A stretch of DNA of 64,000 nt from Erpobdella octoculata (GCA_963978895.1 OZ022241.1:21796573-21860572), one strand, 5' to 3'; shown: positions 10,230 to 22,261, counted from the stretch's first letter. The notes: generated from the letters alone by a model not told the origin. A program made the numbers and translations.

Positions 10230-13200
10230 CAGTTAACGCTCGTAAGAATGAACTTTCTATAAGATGCTTCTATGCCAATGCTACCTCTTTGTTAAATAAA
10301 ATGGATGAACTGAATTTTAAATTGAAAGCTCTCGTATATCCAGAACTACTATGTTTCTCTGAAACCTGGTTCCACAAAGACCTCACGCTCGAAATTCAAA
10401 ACTACAGCCACTTTGTCAAATCGAGAACCAAAAAAGACAGTCACGGGGGAGTTGCCATTTACGTACAAAACGACTTCGAAGCTTCTGAAATAAACGATTT
10501 GATTCTAATAGGACACACAAGTGAACAAATATGGTGTACAGTACCAATCGGAAAAGTAAAACTCCTAATCGGATGCATCTATAGGCCACCAACTACGTCA
10601 AAATACTACTCAGAATCCATAAATGATGAGATCAATCGCTCAATAATGCGTGCGACCCAGCTAGTCAACGAAAGAAAATACGACAACCTACTGATTGTTG
10701 GTGATTTTAACTACCCTAACATCTATTGGAACAACGACGGTGGAATTCTGAAAAATTCGGATGAAACATCTAAGAAATTTCTTGAAAATATTAATACCAA
10801 CTTCTTAACACAAGCCGTTACTGAACCTACGCTTGGCGAAAATACACTTGATCTTATTTTTGTCAACGATCCTCTTTCAATCTTTGATGTTCAGCTCCAC
10901 GAACCTATTAGTCTATCTGACAAGATGCATCTCCACTCTTCTCTTTACTGGGAACTTTACCTAGGAGCCAACACTCCTAGTTCTGTTCTTCTCAGACCTG
11001 CATTTGAAAAAGGCAACTATATGGAACTCAACAAATATTTTAGCAGCATTGACTGGCGATTGTTTCTGGCTGGAAAGACAACAAACGAATGTTATGATAT
11101 TTTTCTGGAATACTTCGAGTTCGGCTGCAATAAGTTCATCCCAAAACGAAAATCTACTCTTCTTCAGAAATATGATGCTAAGTGGTTCAACAAGGGGGTC
11201 GAAATTGCCATTAAAGCCAAATACAAAGCTTTTGTCGCCTGGAGAGCTGCCTCACTCTCTAAAAAAAACTACTCAAATATCAATTCAACAAAGCTTGTCG
11301 TCTGGTGAAAAAGCAAGTCTTCACGGCTATCATAAACTATGAGAGGTCAATTGCTGATAGTTGTAAGTCTAGTTTAAAGCCTCTATATAACTACATCAAT
11401 AGTCATAAGAGGAATAAAGACAGAATAAGATCGCTAAGCCGAGCTGACGGATCACTTACAACTGACAAAAATGAAATCGTAGAAATTCTTAATGATCAGT
11501 TCTTTTCAGCTTTTGGCTCGGACAAACCCATTGAGTCTATTCCTCGGGTAGTAAGCTCAGACAAATGGTTTGAGGGAATAGACTCTTCTGTGTTTGATTC
11601 AACAGCAATTGGAAATCTTCTCAGAAAACTTGATAGGAAAAAGCCAGCGGGCACTGACAATATTCATCCTTTCATACTCTCTGAATGCTCTTCATCACTT
11701 TCACTGCCTATCTCGCTTATCTTCAACAGGTCATATGACGAAGCTGAAATTCCAGTTTCCTGGTCTCTCGCCAACATATCTCCTATTTTTAAAAAAAGGG
11801 TCAAAAGTTACAGCTGTAAACTATCGTCCTGTTTCCCTAACTTCGGTGCTCTGCAAGGTGATGGAGAAGATAATCAGAAGCTCTATGCTTAAGTTTCTAG
11901 TAGACAATAATCTCATCAGTCCGAATCAACATGGATTTGTGTTCTCCAAGTCCTGCACTACAAATCTTTTAGAATCTCTTGATATCATAACATACGCAAT
12001 GTCCAAACGTCACGAAGTCATCATGGTTCTTCTTGATTTTGCAAAGGCATTCGACAAAGTGTGTCACGAACATCTACTCACTAAAATTAAAGCACTTGGA
12101 TTCGACGACAAAACTAACAATTGGATAAAAGCATTCCTTTCGAACAGACATCAGAGAGTGATTATGGGCACGCATGCTTCTGGCTGGAAAAAAGTCCTTA
12201 GCGGTGTGCCTCAGGGCTCTGTGCTAGGGCCTCTACTTTTTGTCATTTTCATCAACGACATGCCACTTCTGGTTCATCATTTCTGCAAGCTTTTCGCCGA
12301 CGACACAAAACTCATTGCTATCATCCGCAACGCAAATGACCGATTATTGCTACAGAGGGACCTTGATATGCTAACAAAATGGTCTCACGAATGGCTCATG
12401 TGCTTTAACGAAGATAAATGTAAAGTCTTGTATTTTGAAAAACGTAAGTGCAACGTCCTTAACACTGGCTTTATTGAGGACACCGAATTTTTAAACTTTC
12501 CTTTGGACGCGATGGATCCGCACCACATACACCAGAAGTTTACAATGACCGATGCTGATGGACATTCCCACATCCTCAGCGAAACCATGGTTGAGCGTGA
12601 TCTGGGCATCTACGTTGACAACAAACTAAGCTGGACGAATCAAATAGAGAACTCGAAGGCGAAAGCTTATGCGGCGCTTGCAACACTCAAGCGCACGTTC
12701 ATTTACTGGACGACTCACACATTGAAAATCCTCTTTAGCACATATGTAAGACCTCACCTTGAATACTGTGCTTCTGTGTGGAAACCTTGCGGAATAGAAG
12801 ACATAATATCACTCGAATCTGTTCAACGCAATGCAACCAAATTAATTCCTCAAATTCGATCATTGCCTTATTCTGAGAGACTGGCTGCAATCGGCCTTCC
12901 TTATTTGTTTGAGAGAATGACTAGAGGAGACCTCATACAATATTTTAAAATTGTCAAGGGGTTTAACAAAGTCAATTGGGTTAACCCAAATCAACCGTTT
13001 CCTTCAGCAAGGATAGATGGACCAGCTGGTGGTATTCGTGCAAATAATGATCATCGTCTGAAACGAGAAGCCATTACAAACTATCGACCCCGTGAACACT
13101 TCTTCAGCAACAGAGTCCTGGCAATTTGGAACGTACTGCCGAACGAAATAACTTGCACCAATTCAGTTAATGCTTTCAAAAACAAGCTTGACACCTTTTT

Positions 13201-13258
13201 GATTGAATATTACAGAAAGGACGATTTTCATTTAAAACTTGTGAATTTATTGAACTGA
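10230..13258 (+). pseudogene. LINE B ORF2 (endonuclease-reverse transcriptase), two frameshifts
   Basis: The APE endonuclease runs from about 10255 (YANATSLLNKMDEL, FSETWF, GDFNYPNIYW). The motif expected as SDH reads SDK (LSDKMHLHSS), so a catalytic His appears lost. The frame shifts near 11300 and again at an A-run near 11793. The reverse transcriptase follows: YRPVSLTSVLCKVMEKI, LLDFAKAFDKV, SGVPQGSVLGPLLF and LFADDTKL, with a thumb and the C-terminal FFSNRVLAIWNVLP block typical of CR1/Jockey. The copy cannot make an active enzyme. Confidence 0.85.
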
Positions 13259-13393
13259 ATTTTCATTTTGTTTTTGTTTAGTAAGGTTCTACCATAGCCG
13301 AAGCTACTTTAATAGTAGCTGAAGACCTCGATAGGGGTCCGGCATCGCATAGCGTCAGGTGACACTATGCTGTAGAAAATAAACATTATTATT

Positions 13394-15943
13394 ATTGAAA
13401 TCACATGTATTGATGTTTTGCTTCATAGTGGTCCATGTCGACTCATAACATACTATCGCAGAGGCGGTTTTGACAGCATGGCGGATCAATACGCCAAAGA
13501 CAGCATTCAATGTATTAAATTCTTATCTTCTGTGAAATACCGTGTCTGTCTTATGGGTGACTTTAATTTGCCAGGTATTGATTGGGAGAACTATCTGGCA
13601 CCTGAGAACACAATATATAATCATTTCCTGGAGCTATTTGACGATCTAGGTTACCATCAATTTGTTCATCTTCCTACCCGTAATGACAATATTCTGGATC
13701 TTATCCTATCTGGCGATCCAATGCTAATTTCTACAATCGATGTAATATTTCCTCTTGCGTCTAGTGACCATAACATGATACTCTTCAAGCTCAACTACTA
13801 TGTCCCCCAGACAACAGACAATCACTCTGTCTCATACAATTTCAGTAAGGGAGATTACAAGTTACTCAATAATTATTTAAATGAAGTTCCTTGGGACTAT
13901 CTTTTCCAATATTGTTTTTCCTCTGATGAATGCTGGCGAATGTTTAAATGCTACCTGTTTAAAGGAGTGAACAGATTTATTCCATTGAGAAATAAGTTCA
14001 GGGCTGCCACTAAAACTCGTGTGAAAATAACTCCTAGAGCACTGAGACAACTTTACCATGAAAAGTTGCAATGTTGGCGTTCCTGGAAATCTACCCAGAC
14101 TGTGGAGGCAAGGGAAAAATATTCTTCGATAGCAAAAAAATGCACCCAGTCCGCTTTAGCCTTTCAAATTAGTTATAAAAAGAGCCTTGTGGCTAAAAAT
14201 AATCTTGGATCATTTTACAAATACGTGAATCGAAGGCTGTTTCCACGCTCTAGAATCGGGCTTGTTTTAAGAACTGATGGGACCACCGCCTCTGACGAAG
14301 GCGAGATTTCTGACATTTTTAACGACTACTTCGCCAGTGTCTTCACGGTTGACGATGGAGAGAACCCTCAGTTAAATATGCGTACGGAAAGTCGTTTGAG
14401 TGCGGTCACTTTTACTCCAGAATTAGTTTCTAAAACTTTGAAAACCCTCAAAAATTCTGCTTCTGTAGGCCCCGACGGTATTCCTAATGTGCTGCTCAAA
14501 AATTGCTACTACACCCTAGCACTCCCACTATGTCATATCTTTGATCTGTCTTTGAAATCTCAGCGTTTGCCCCAGGAGTGGAAATCGAGTTTCGTCACGC
14601 CTATCCATAAAAAGGGTCCCACTAATCAACCAAAGAACTACAGACCTATTTCCATAACATCTTGTTGTTGTCGTGTGATGGAAAGAATAATTAATAAAGA
14701 ACTCATTTCCTACCTTCTCACTAATCATCTTATTAGTGAACAACAACACGGATTTTTACCCTTGAGGTCAACCTGTACAAATCTGTTGGAAAGTGTATAC
14801 GATTGGTCCATTGCGATACAGGAGAAGAAACTCACGGATATTATCTACTTTGACTTTCAAAAAGCATTCGACTCCGTCTCGCACTCAAAGCTCGCAACAA
14901 AACTTCGTGCCTATGGTATTAACGGCAATCTCAGTGCATGGCTAGTTGACTTGCTATCCAATCGTACTCAATATGTACGAGTTCACGAAACACTTTCAAA
15001 TCAATCCAATGTTACAAGCGGCGTTCCCCAAGGTAGTGTCCTTGGGCCTACTTTGTTTCTTATTTACATTAATGATGTCGTGGAAAATATTACTAACAAA
15101 ACGATCTCGATTAAGCTCTTCGCTGACGACATCAAATTCTATTCCAGTTCTGGTTCGTCTACATGTGATCTACAGATGGCTATTGACGAGCTGATGTCGT
15201 GGAGCAAGACATGGCAGCTCAACTTAGCTCTTGAAAAATGTGTACTATGTACGATTTGTCGCAGCAAGAACAGTCGAAGGCAAATCTCTAAATATTTTGT
15301 AAATAAACATGAGCTTGAGAATGTTACTCAAATGAGAGATCTGGGGATAACTATTGATGAAGGCCTTACTTTCAAGAACCACATAAATGTTATTACACAC
15401 ACTGCCGCAATCAGATCACGACTTGTCCACAGGTCTTTTACTTCAGGAAACCATCAGACACTAGCAAAAGCTTTTTGCACGTACATTCGGCCACTCCTCG
15501 AATACTGCTCCTCTGTATGGAGTCCACACCATAGATTTCTGATAAACAAGTTAGAAAAAATTCAAAAAAGATTCACCAAGAATATTCCATCTCTTCGTCA
15601 GGTACCTTACCCCGCCCGCCTTAGGATGCTCGGTTTGCAGTCTCTCGAGTACCGAAGGCTTGTGTTAGATCTCAGCTTATGTTACAAGATATTGCATGGA
15701 AATGTATGCACCAATCTGGTGCACCATTTTCACCCCACCAACTACCCAGCAACTAGGGGTCACAGTTACAGACTTCGAACAAATGTGTTTTCAGTAGATA
15801 CTACCAAGTACTTTTTTTCTAATCGTGTTGTGAATGTTTGGAATTCATTGCCGGACCAGATTGTTTCTTCTCCTACTTTCTCGGAATTTAAACATCTTAT
15901 TGCTCAAACGGATTTATCTCTACTTCTGTCTGATATACGTTGA
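13394..15943 (+). CDS. LINE A ORF2, main part (endonuclease end and reverse transcriptase)
   Basis: It continues LINE A endonuclease after LINE B: RLITYYRRGGF, MGDFNLPGIDWENY and a canonical SSDHNM catalytic motif. The reverse transcriptase is complete: NYRPISITSCCCRVMERII, YFDFQKAFDSVSH, SGVPQGSVLGPTLFL and LFADDIKFY. It ends with the FFSNRVVNVWNSLP block. About 850 codons are open without interruption, so LINE A appears to have been coding-competent when it was split. It makes cDNA at nicked target DNA. Confidence 0.85.
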   Translation: MEITCIDVLLHSGPCRLITYYRRGGFDSMADQYAKDSIQCIKFLSSVKYRVCLMGDFNLPGIDWENYLAPENTIYNHFLELFDDLGYHQFVHLPTRNDNILDLILSGDPMLISTIDVIFPLASSDHNMILFKLNYYVPQTTDNHSVSYNFSKGDYKLLNNYLNEVPWDYLFQYCFSSDECWRMFKCYLFKGVNRFIPLRNKFRAATKTRVKITPRALRQLYHEKLQCWRSWKSTQTVEAREKYSSIAKKCTQSALAFQISYKKSLVAKNNLGSFYKYVNRRLFPRSRIGLVLRTDGTTASDEGEISDIFNDYFASVFTVDDGENPQLNMRTESRLSAVTFTPELVSKTLKTLKNSASVGPDGIPNVLLKNCYYTLALPLCHIFDLSLKSQRLPQEWKSSFVTPIHKKGPTNQPKNYRPISITSCCCRVMERIINKELISYLLTNHLISEQQHGFLPLRSTCTNLLESVYDWSIAIQEKKLTDIIYFDFQKAFDSVSHSKLATKLRAYGINGNLSAWLVDLLSNRTQYVRVHETLSNQSNVTSGVPQGSVLGPTLFLIYINDVVENITNKTISIKLFADDIKFYSSSGSSTCDLQMAIDELMSWSKTWQLNLALEKCVLCTICRSKNSRRQISKYFVNKHELENVTQMRDLGITIDEGLTFKNHINVITHTAAIRSRLVHRSFTSGNHQTLAKAFCTYIRPLLEYCSSVWSPHHRFLINKLEKIQKRFTKNIPSLRQVPYPARLRMLGLQSLEYRRLVLDLSLCYKILHGNVCTNLVHHFHPTNYPATRGHSYRLRTNVFSVDTTKYFFSNRVVNVWNSLPDQIVSSPTFSEFKHLIAQTDLSLLLSDIR

Positions 15944-16132
15944 ATGAGTCGCCATCTTACTGTCGATGTTTTTCTCTAATATTATTACTATTATTATTTT
16001 CTTCTCATTAGAGTGTTACTTATTTTGTCATTCTGACTGTAAATGTTATTGTACATATTTTTTTTCGGGATGGAGTTAGCGATTCATTGAATCCTTCCAC
16101 TCGTTTGTGAAAAAAAAAAATAAAAAAAATAA
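15944..16132 (+). other. LINE A 3' UTR
   Basis: A non-coding 190-bp stretch between the ORF2 stop and the A-rich tail. It is likely the recognition region for its own reverse transcriptase; no structure was worked out. Confidence 0.6.
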
Positions 16133-16810
<678 letters not shown>

Positions 16811-17406
16811 TATCGGTAAACTTTACCGGTAGTGGGGCAGCTAACGGCAGCATCGTGCAAACGCTATTGACAAGCAAAAAAATTACATATTTTTTTAATC
16901 AGCAAAATATGCTTGTAATTACCTGATATCGCCACAATCTGTAAAATTTAAAAAAATCGCCTTTCTTGGTTTGCATATGTTTAATATAGAGAATAAAGAA
17001 AACAAGAAAAATAGATGAATAATTAAATTTTGAGTGAGTAGACCTACGGAAATGAGTGCCTCAATTGCGTGTCTCTTTCCGTAGGTCTACTCACTCAAAA
17101 TTTAATTATTCATCTATTTTTCTTATTTTTATCATTCTTCATATTAAACATATGCAAACCAACAAAAAAAACAAAATATTTGAATTTTTCACCAGTTTGA
17201 TCGCCTGTGATAATACGCTATTCATACAGGAGCGGGACCAAAAAAGGTGATTTTTATTCTCAATTTTACAGAATGTGGCGATATCAGGTGATTACAAGCA
17301 TATTTTTCTGATTACAAATATGTAATTTATTTGCTTGTCAATAGCGTTTGCACGATGAAGGGGTTTTTGATCAGTTAGCCACTACGGGTAAAGTTATGGC
17401 CGATTA
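16811..17406. mobile_element. foldback element / large palindrome, about 600 bp
   Basis: Two arms of about 270-300 bp are inverted around a loop near 17057-17075. The inner 45 bp of stem, containing GAGTAGACCTACGGAAA, looks perfect. The outer ends are similar but diverged: ATCGGTAAACTTTACCGGTAGTGG on the left against its complement with CCACTACGGGTAAAGTTA on the right. The right arm carries about 80 extra bases (roughly 17165-17235). It has no ORF. It looks like a foldback or MITE-type non-autonomous DNA transposon; the family is unknown. Confidence 0.8.
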
Positions 17407-17789
17407 ATATAAATAATTAATATTCATGTTCCAAAAAGACTCTAAATCGTTTTCGGAGGCCATCTTGGCATCTCACTCAAAACTTGCTCATTTTCGATAT
17501 TTCGATATACCTATTCTATATACATGTCACTCCCATGTTGTATGGCTTTTTAAACAACAATATATAGTGCCTGCCCTATCAATAATATATATATCAATGG
17601 GCGATTTAATCGGAGCGTATTTTTTTCGCAAAAATTTGGCAGTTTATCCTTTCACCCATTTGTAGTTTACTCTCATTTTTGGTTTCGCAGATTACATATG
17701 ACCTCTGCGCTTCCGGATTTTGTATTTAGTCGAAGTCAGAGCCTCGTGGGTCTAGGTCAGTCTAGGACAGGTAGGAAATCTAGGTAGAT
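17407..17789 (+). other. region upstream of the TAF6L-like first exon
   Basis: This should hold the promoter and 5' UTR of the TAF6L-like gene. No TATA box or initiator stands out. A short TCTAGGTCAG/TCTAGGACAG duplication lies at about 17750-17770. Confidence 0.3.
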
Positions 17790-17954
17790 ATGTTAGGAGG
17801 AGTTTTTCTCCGCGAACAAGAAGTTCGCTATGCTATTGTTTCTAAGGAATCAATTATTTTGAGCTGCCAAACAGTTGGTCTTGACGAATTGACAGAGGTT
17901 TGCATTAATGCTCTATGTGAAGAAGTGAACTACAGAATACGTGAAATTATACAA
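17790..17954 (+). CDS. TAF6L: TAF6L-like gene, exon 1 (histone fold, first half)
   Basis: The ATG at 17790 opens a frame of 55 codons that ends at a GTAGGA splice donor in phase 0. The protein contains VSKESIILSCQTVGL and, at its end, EVNYRIREIIQ. This is the pattern of the TAF6/TAF6L histone fold (P-x-E-S start, then EVSYRIKEIAQ in TAF6 or DVCYRLREATQ in TAF6L). TAF6L is the SAGA counterpart of the TFIID subunit TAF6 and pairs with a TAF9-type histone fold in the nucleus. TAF6 itself is the alternative; later exons lean toward TAF6L. Confidence 0.78.
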
Positions 17955-18344
17955 GTAGGAATTTTTTGTGTATTTTACATAGGGTTGTTATTAGGCAATC
18001 TCCTATTATAGTTAATTATAGGGTAAAACCGTATAAATCGTTGACAGAAATGTAAACAAATGTCTGCCAGGTTGATTGACAGGTCACGTGCAGTAAATAA
18101 GCCAATCAGGCATTCCTATGCATATTTAATTTATATAGATATAATTATTCACGCTGAATAAAAAAATAAAATAAAACGCAGATTTCGTATAACAAAAATT
18201 TTCTTTTCAAATAAAACGTAGCAAGTTAATAAAATTTGTTTTATTACAACAGTTATTACATGGTCATAATCTTCGCAAGAGGAAACAAGCTCCAGGAAGT
18301 TAGCAACGCTTCTGGCAACGATAGCTCTCTGATCATAATTATAC

Positions 18345-18977
18345 TTTATTTGTCACTAGGAAAGTGTAAAATGTAATTAGATATTTGAATTCTACGTTAA
18401 ATTTTCTATAAGAATACATTTGTTTGAAGGGGCGGATAATTTTTTTTTTTTTTGAATAATTTGTTTCTGATTGGCTGTGTCGGTAACATATTTGTAAGGT
18501 CAAGTCGTGGAAGGCATTTTTCACAAAGTTTCAATAAATATTTTAAAATAATTTTTGCACTGTTCAATCAAACTTATATTTCTCTATAAGAATTCCATTA
18601 GGAGTTTGAGCGGAAATGTAAATTGAATTTTTGATTAATATATTTTGGTGTGGGCTTTGATCGATTGAAAGCGGAAGGATTACTGTAAATGACGTTTATT
18701 ATTATTTGTCACTAGGAAATTGTAAAATGTAATTAGATATTTGAATTCTACGTTAAATTTGCTATAAGAATACATTTGTTTGAAGGAGCGGATGATTTTA
18801 TTTATTTTTTTATTAATTTGTTTCTGATTGGCTGTGTCGGTAACATATTTGTAAGGTCAAGTCGTGGAAGGCATTTTTCATAAAGTGTCAATAAATATTT
18901 TAAAATAATTTTTGCACTGTTCAATTAAGCTTATATTTCTCTAAAAGAAAACATTTGTTTGAAGGGGCGGACAATTT
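18345..18977. repeat. tandem duplication, period about 356 bp
   Basis: About 250 bp at 18345-18596 recurs at 18702-18950 with scattered changes (TATTTGTCACTAGGAAA start, GTAACATATTTGTAAGGTC inside). A third partial unit (ACATTTGTTTGAAGGGGCGG) is at about 18949-18970. It lies within intron 1 of the TAF6L-like gene and has no coding potential. Confidence 0.85.
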
Positions 18978-19215
18978 TTGTTTAATTTTTGTTTAATTAA
19001 TTTGTGGCGATTCGGAGTGAAAATAGACATCGTTTCCCGCTTCGTTGCTAACTTCATTCACCTGAGGAAACATGATTTTGTACTCCCTTCTATGCAACGT
19101 CACACTGCTAGTTTTGCTGGTAACTTTATTATTAGAATGCTCTTCTATGACTCTTACTAACCTAACTTCTTTCTACTCTATTAGCTGATTCAGTAACATT
19201 ATTTTATTATTATTG
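18978..19215 (+). other. possible old LINE 3' end
   Basis: A short frame (DFVLPSMQRHTASFAGNF) followed by a stop and a (TTA)n-like tail near 19200 resembles the C-terminal end of a LINE ORF2. Evidence is weak. Confidence 0.25.
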
Positions 19216-19542
19216 TCTATATAAAAATGAATGTTTGTATGTATGTATGTATGTATGTATGTATATATATATGTTATTCATGCATTGCTACACCATTCAT
19301 CCGATCGTAATGAAATTTTCACACAACCTTGAGAGTCAAGGGGAATCAAATATAGAGAAAAAAATTGAAATCCGACACAAAATGAGCGGGTGAGCGAGCG
19401 GGAACTATATATATATATATATATGCGGAAAAGCGACCGGGAGCGCGACGGGAATGGGAAAGCGGAGAAGGAAACGGGAGCGAGAGAGACAAACATTAGA
19501 AAAACCTCTAAAATCCCCGGGCAGCGCCGGGTGCCCCGCTAG
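19216..19542 (+). mobile_element. short non-autonomous Helitron-like element
   Basis: It begins TCTATATAAAAATGAATG and ends with a GC-rich hairpin (CCCGGGCAGCGCCGGG) followed by CGCTAG, the Helitron 3' pattern. The centre has a conserved block (CCGATCGTAATGAAATTTTC) found also in copies near 49.3 and 50.1 kb. A stretch of GGGAACGG-like minisatellite precedes the 3' hairpin. The two flanks share TTATTGTCTA, which is unexpected for a Helitron and may be chance in AT-rich DNA. Confidence 0.65.
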
Positions 19543-20101
19543 TTATTGTCTAAAATTAACTATTGCCAGTCATTATAATTAGCGGAATATTGAACGTTCG
19601 TTATAGACTTTCTTTTAATTTCTTGTTTTTTTGCTTATTTGTTTATGATTTCCTACGTTCTGTCAGGTTTTTTCTTAAAACACGAATAAATAAATAAATA
19701 ATATGTCTGGACAGTACTGATTCATTTTAAACTTCAATAGAACCTCTCAGCCCAAACATATTGTAATGAAATTTGGATATGTTATAGATTAATATTGATA
19801 GAATATATATAGCAATTATTAAAACAGATTTTTGCGTATTAAAAAACTTATAACAACTAAACATGAATGATTGCCTCCGGCTATACAACTCTAGCTTACT
19901 ACCTAACACCCGGACTCGGAATTTCCGGGTATTGGCTCTGAAGACCCGGAACGGAATTTTAGACCTGGCTATGCCCTAATTCTTACGAACTTTAGGACAA
20001 TTCTATTTATTTCTATAACCTGTATGGAGAAAGACCGGAAGATAGACGATTTGAAGTTGATTTTTTAAAATTTTTTACTACATTATATAGCACGCAAAAG
20101 A

Positions 20102-20308
20102 GTGTTTCATTTTTTTTTTATAAATCCAGCAGGTCTATTCAGTAAAAAGGCACCCGTGACTCAAATTCAAAATGATGCCTACAGTTGTGGTATTTTTGTA
20201 GGAGTTTTTAATAGAAGACTGGATCGTGGGCAAGATCTAAGTGTTTATTTTAATCCGGACTGGGAAAGGGAAGAGTGGTTATCAGTAGAAAATGTAGAAG
20301 ACAAATAA
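20102..20308 (+). pseudogene. possible Ulp1-like (C48) protease fragment
   Basis: The frame contains TQIQNDAYSCGIFV, resembling the Q-x-D-x-x-x-CG block around the catalytic Cys of Ulp1/SENP-type proteases. The His and Asp part is not seen nearby. Such domains occur in several DNA transposons, so this is more likely a relic than a host exon. It lies in intron 1 of the TAF6L-like gene. Confidence 0.35.
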
Positions 20309-20686
20309 AAGTGGTTATCGTTTCGTGAAATAAAAAACCGATAATTGTTTTAAAACCGAAAATCCTAATCTTACAATTGGTAAAGTAGGCGGTAATCTTT
20401 TAGCGGTCAGTGCTATTGACAAGGCGTGTGCCATGTCAATAAGAGGCAAAATTGCTATTTGCATTTTGCACAGCAGAAGTCTCTAATTTCTTTCTATTTG
20501 CCCTTAATCTTGCTGCACTTCTTATGGACCCATTCGTCTAACTACCAAAAAGGCGTCGAACTACGGGTTGAAATCATTATTATCATTATTAGGAGAATTT
20601 TTTTCTTCAAATGGATTTGATTGAAAACCTTATCAATAAGGATGCTGTTAAACTTATCAGAGGTTTCCAATTGTGACCTTTTGTAG

Positions 20687-20773
20687 ATGGCATGTGATAT
20701 AATGAAGCAGTCAAGAAGAGAAATATTAATTGTATCTGACATAAATGCTGCTTTGGATGTTCTTCATTTCCAG
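20687..20773 (+). CDS. TAF6L: TAF6L-like gene, exon 2 (histone fold, second half)
   Basis: An 87-bp exon follows a TTTTGTAG acceptor and ends at CAG|GTTC, phase 0 at both ends. Its 29 residues, MACDIMKQSRREILIVSDINAALDVLHFQ when split at the Leu, correspond to the end of the TAF6-family histone fold (FMHMGKRQKLTTSDIDYAL in TAF6). It joins exon 1 in frame to complete the fold. The basic KQSRRE followed by VSDINAAL is the strongest part of the match. Confidence 0.78.
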
Positions 20774-20844
20774 GTTCAATTTTTGTTTATTTTGTATGGT
20801 ATATGTAGTTTGTTATTAGTTAACATTTAGTGATATGTTATTAG

Positions 20845-21650
20845 TAGTGATGTCATGAGTACAGGAAAATGATTTTCGGTACTACAAGGGATTTTTCTGA
20901 TACCCAAACCTGCAGAAGCTTTCATCCAAACCCGATCTTTTGAAAAATTGATATCCAAAAATTGAAACCAAAACCCAAATCCAGGGCCTTAAAGAAATAA
21001 AACATGAACCCAAAAATTTTAAAAAATAATAAATTTATTATGATGTGACTAGTACTAAAAATTAATTTTAGACAAGATGTATTACATGAATTTTTCAAAT
21101 TTAAAACCTGATTCGAACATGGCAATTTGAAAGTTCTGAAGCTATGCTTGGTTTTAAATAATAGTAAAATCTGAACCCGAGAATTTAAACTTCATGAACC
21201 TGAACTCGAAAAATCCAAAAAGTTAAACTGGATTATCCCTAATTATCAGTTATATACACAAGATACACTTGTCAGGAGGTCCGGTAGAGCGACCCCTGAC
21301 AATGAGAGAGCGAAGAGCTCGAATGAGTACAGAAACATTAAAAATGTAATTTTTTTTAAATACAATATGGAACCTTAATTTTTTTAAATGTCTTGAATTA
21401 ATAAACTGACTATTTTTTAATGCAATTATCATCGAATCTAGCTCGAGCCATAGCTATCCCAAACCAAACCTGAACTTTAACAACTAGCGAACCGAACTCG
21501 AACTGTAAGCACTACCGAACCGAACCCGAACTGTAACCACTACCGAACCCGAACTGTAACCACTACCGAACCGAACCCGAACTGTAGCCACTACCGAACC
21601 GAACCCGAACTCTTAAATTAGGGTTCCATTCCCATCTCTAATATCAACAT
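20845..21650. mobile_element. degraded hAT-like or MITE relic, CCGAAC-rich
   Basis: The right part (about 21480-21620) is a diverged array of CCGAACCCGAACTGTA units. It ends with GGTTCCATTCCCATCTCTAAT, the same end sequence as the element at 21729-22260. A matching left end was not found, so the start is a guess. Confidence 0.4.
21258..21301 (-). repeat. LTR-like fragment with a hairpin
   Basis: CTTGTCAGG and CCCTGACA form an imperfect hairpin. About 42 bp are shared with 27640-27682, where the same sequence is the start of a putative LTR. Confidence 0.5.
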
Positions 21651-21728
21651 ACATAATTTCCTATGTCTATATGTCTATATGTCTGTATGTATGTATGTAT
21701 GTATGTATGTATGTATCTATATATATAT

Positions 21729-22260
21729 TAGAGATGGGAATCGAACCCAAAATTGAAAGTTCGAGTTCTGTTCGGTGCGACAGCTTTTCTAATACACTTG
21801 AAACTATTACAAATTAATAAGCTCCGTCAAAGTCGCATCCAGTAATTGCACTTTATTTTGAGATATATAATATTGATTTTTTCAATTGAGAAAAAATAAC
21901 GATAGTAACGATACTATCCATTATTAATTATATCAGCTATAATACATATCGTTACTTAAGAAAACAATAAAGACAAATTCTTTCCTTCGTCTACAGAGGT
22001 ACACAATCAAAGAAAAGTAGCCAAAAAAGTGTTTCCAAAGAGACTTTGCTTCATTCCACCACCTTATTTTGTGTTTTTTTTCTAGGGTTACTTCTCTCAC
22101 AATATTTTATATTGAGTTTTAAGTAAGTTGGGTTCAAGTTCGGTTTGAGTTCGAGCATCATTGAGTTCCACCGTCATTGGGTTCGGTTTGTTCGAGTTCG
22201 GTTCGAAATGCTAAAATTAGGGGTTCGAATTTGAAAAGTTTAGTTCGATTCCCATCTCTA
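21729..22260. mobile_element. hAT-like MITE, 532 bp
   Basis: Terminal inverted repeats TAGAGATGGGAATCGAAC and GTTCGATTCCCATCTCTA define the ends. There is no ORF. Flanking 8-mers (ATATATAT and ATATGTTT) match at 6 of 8 positions, so a diverged 8-bp duplication is possible. It interrupts the 3' end of the piggyBac pseudogene. Confidence 0.7.
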
Positions 22261-22261
22261 A

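Larger units (their letters stand above)
8912..13393 (+). mobile_element. LINE B (CR1/Jockey-like), inserted in LINE A
   Basis: A near full-length LINE in the same orientation as its host. It has a 5' UTR from about 8912, ORF1 from 9192, ORF2 to 13258 and a 3' UTR ending in a short (ATT)n tail at 13386-13396. The host reading frame is restored across it with at most 2-3 bases of ambiguous duplication. It carries a broken ORF1 and two frameshifts in ORF2. Confidence 0.85.
7476..16132 (+). mobile_element. LINE A (CR1/Jockey-like), split by LINE B
   Basis: A two-ORF LINE: 5' UTR 7476-7731, ORF1 7732-8592, ORF2 to 8909 and again from 13394 to 15943, then a 3' UTR to about 16132 and an A-rich tail that becomes (AAT)n. 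Removing 8910-13393 joins the two ORF2 parts in frame inside the endonuclease domain. No stop or frameshift is seen in either part. It sits between two (AAT)n arrays in the same orientation. Confidence 0.85.
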
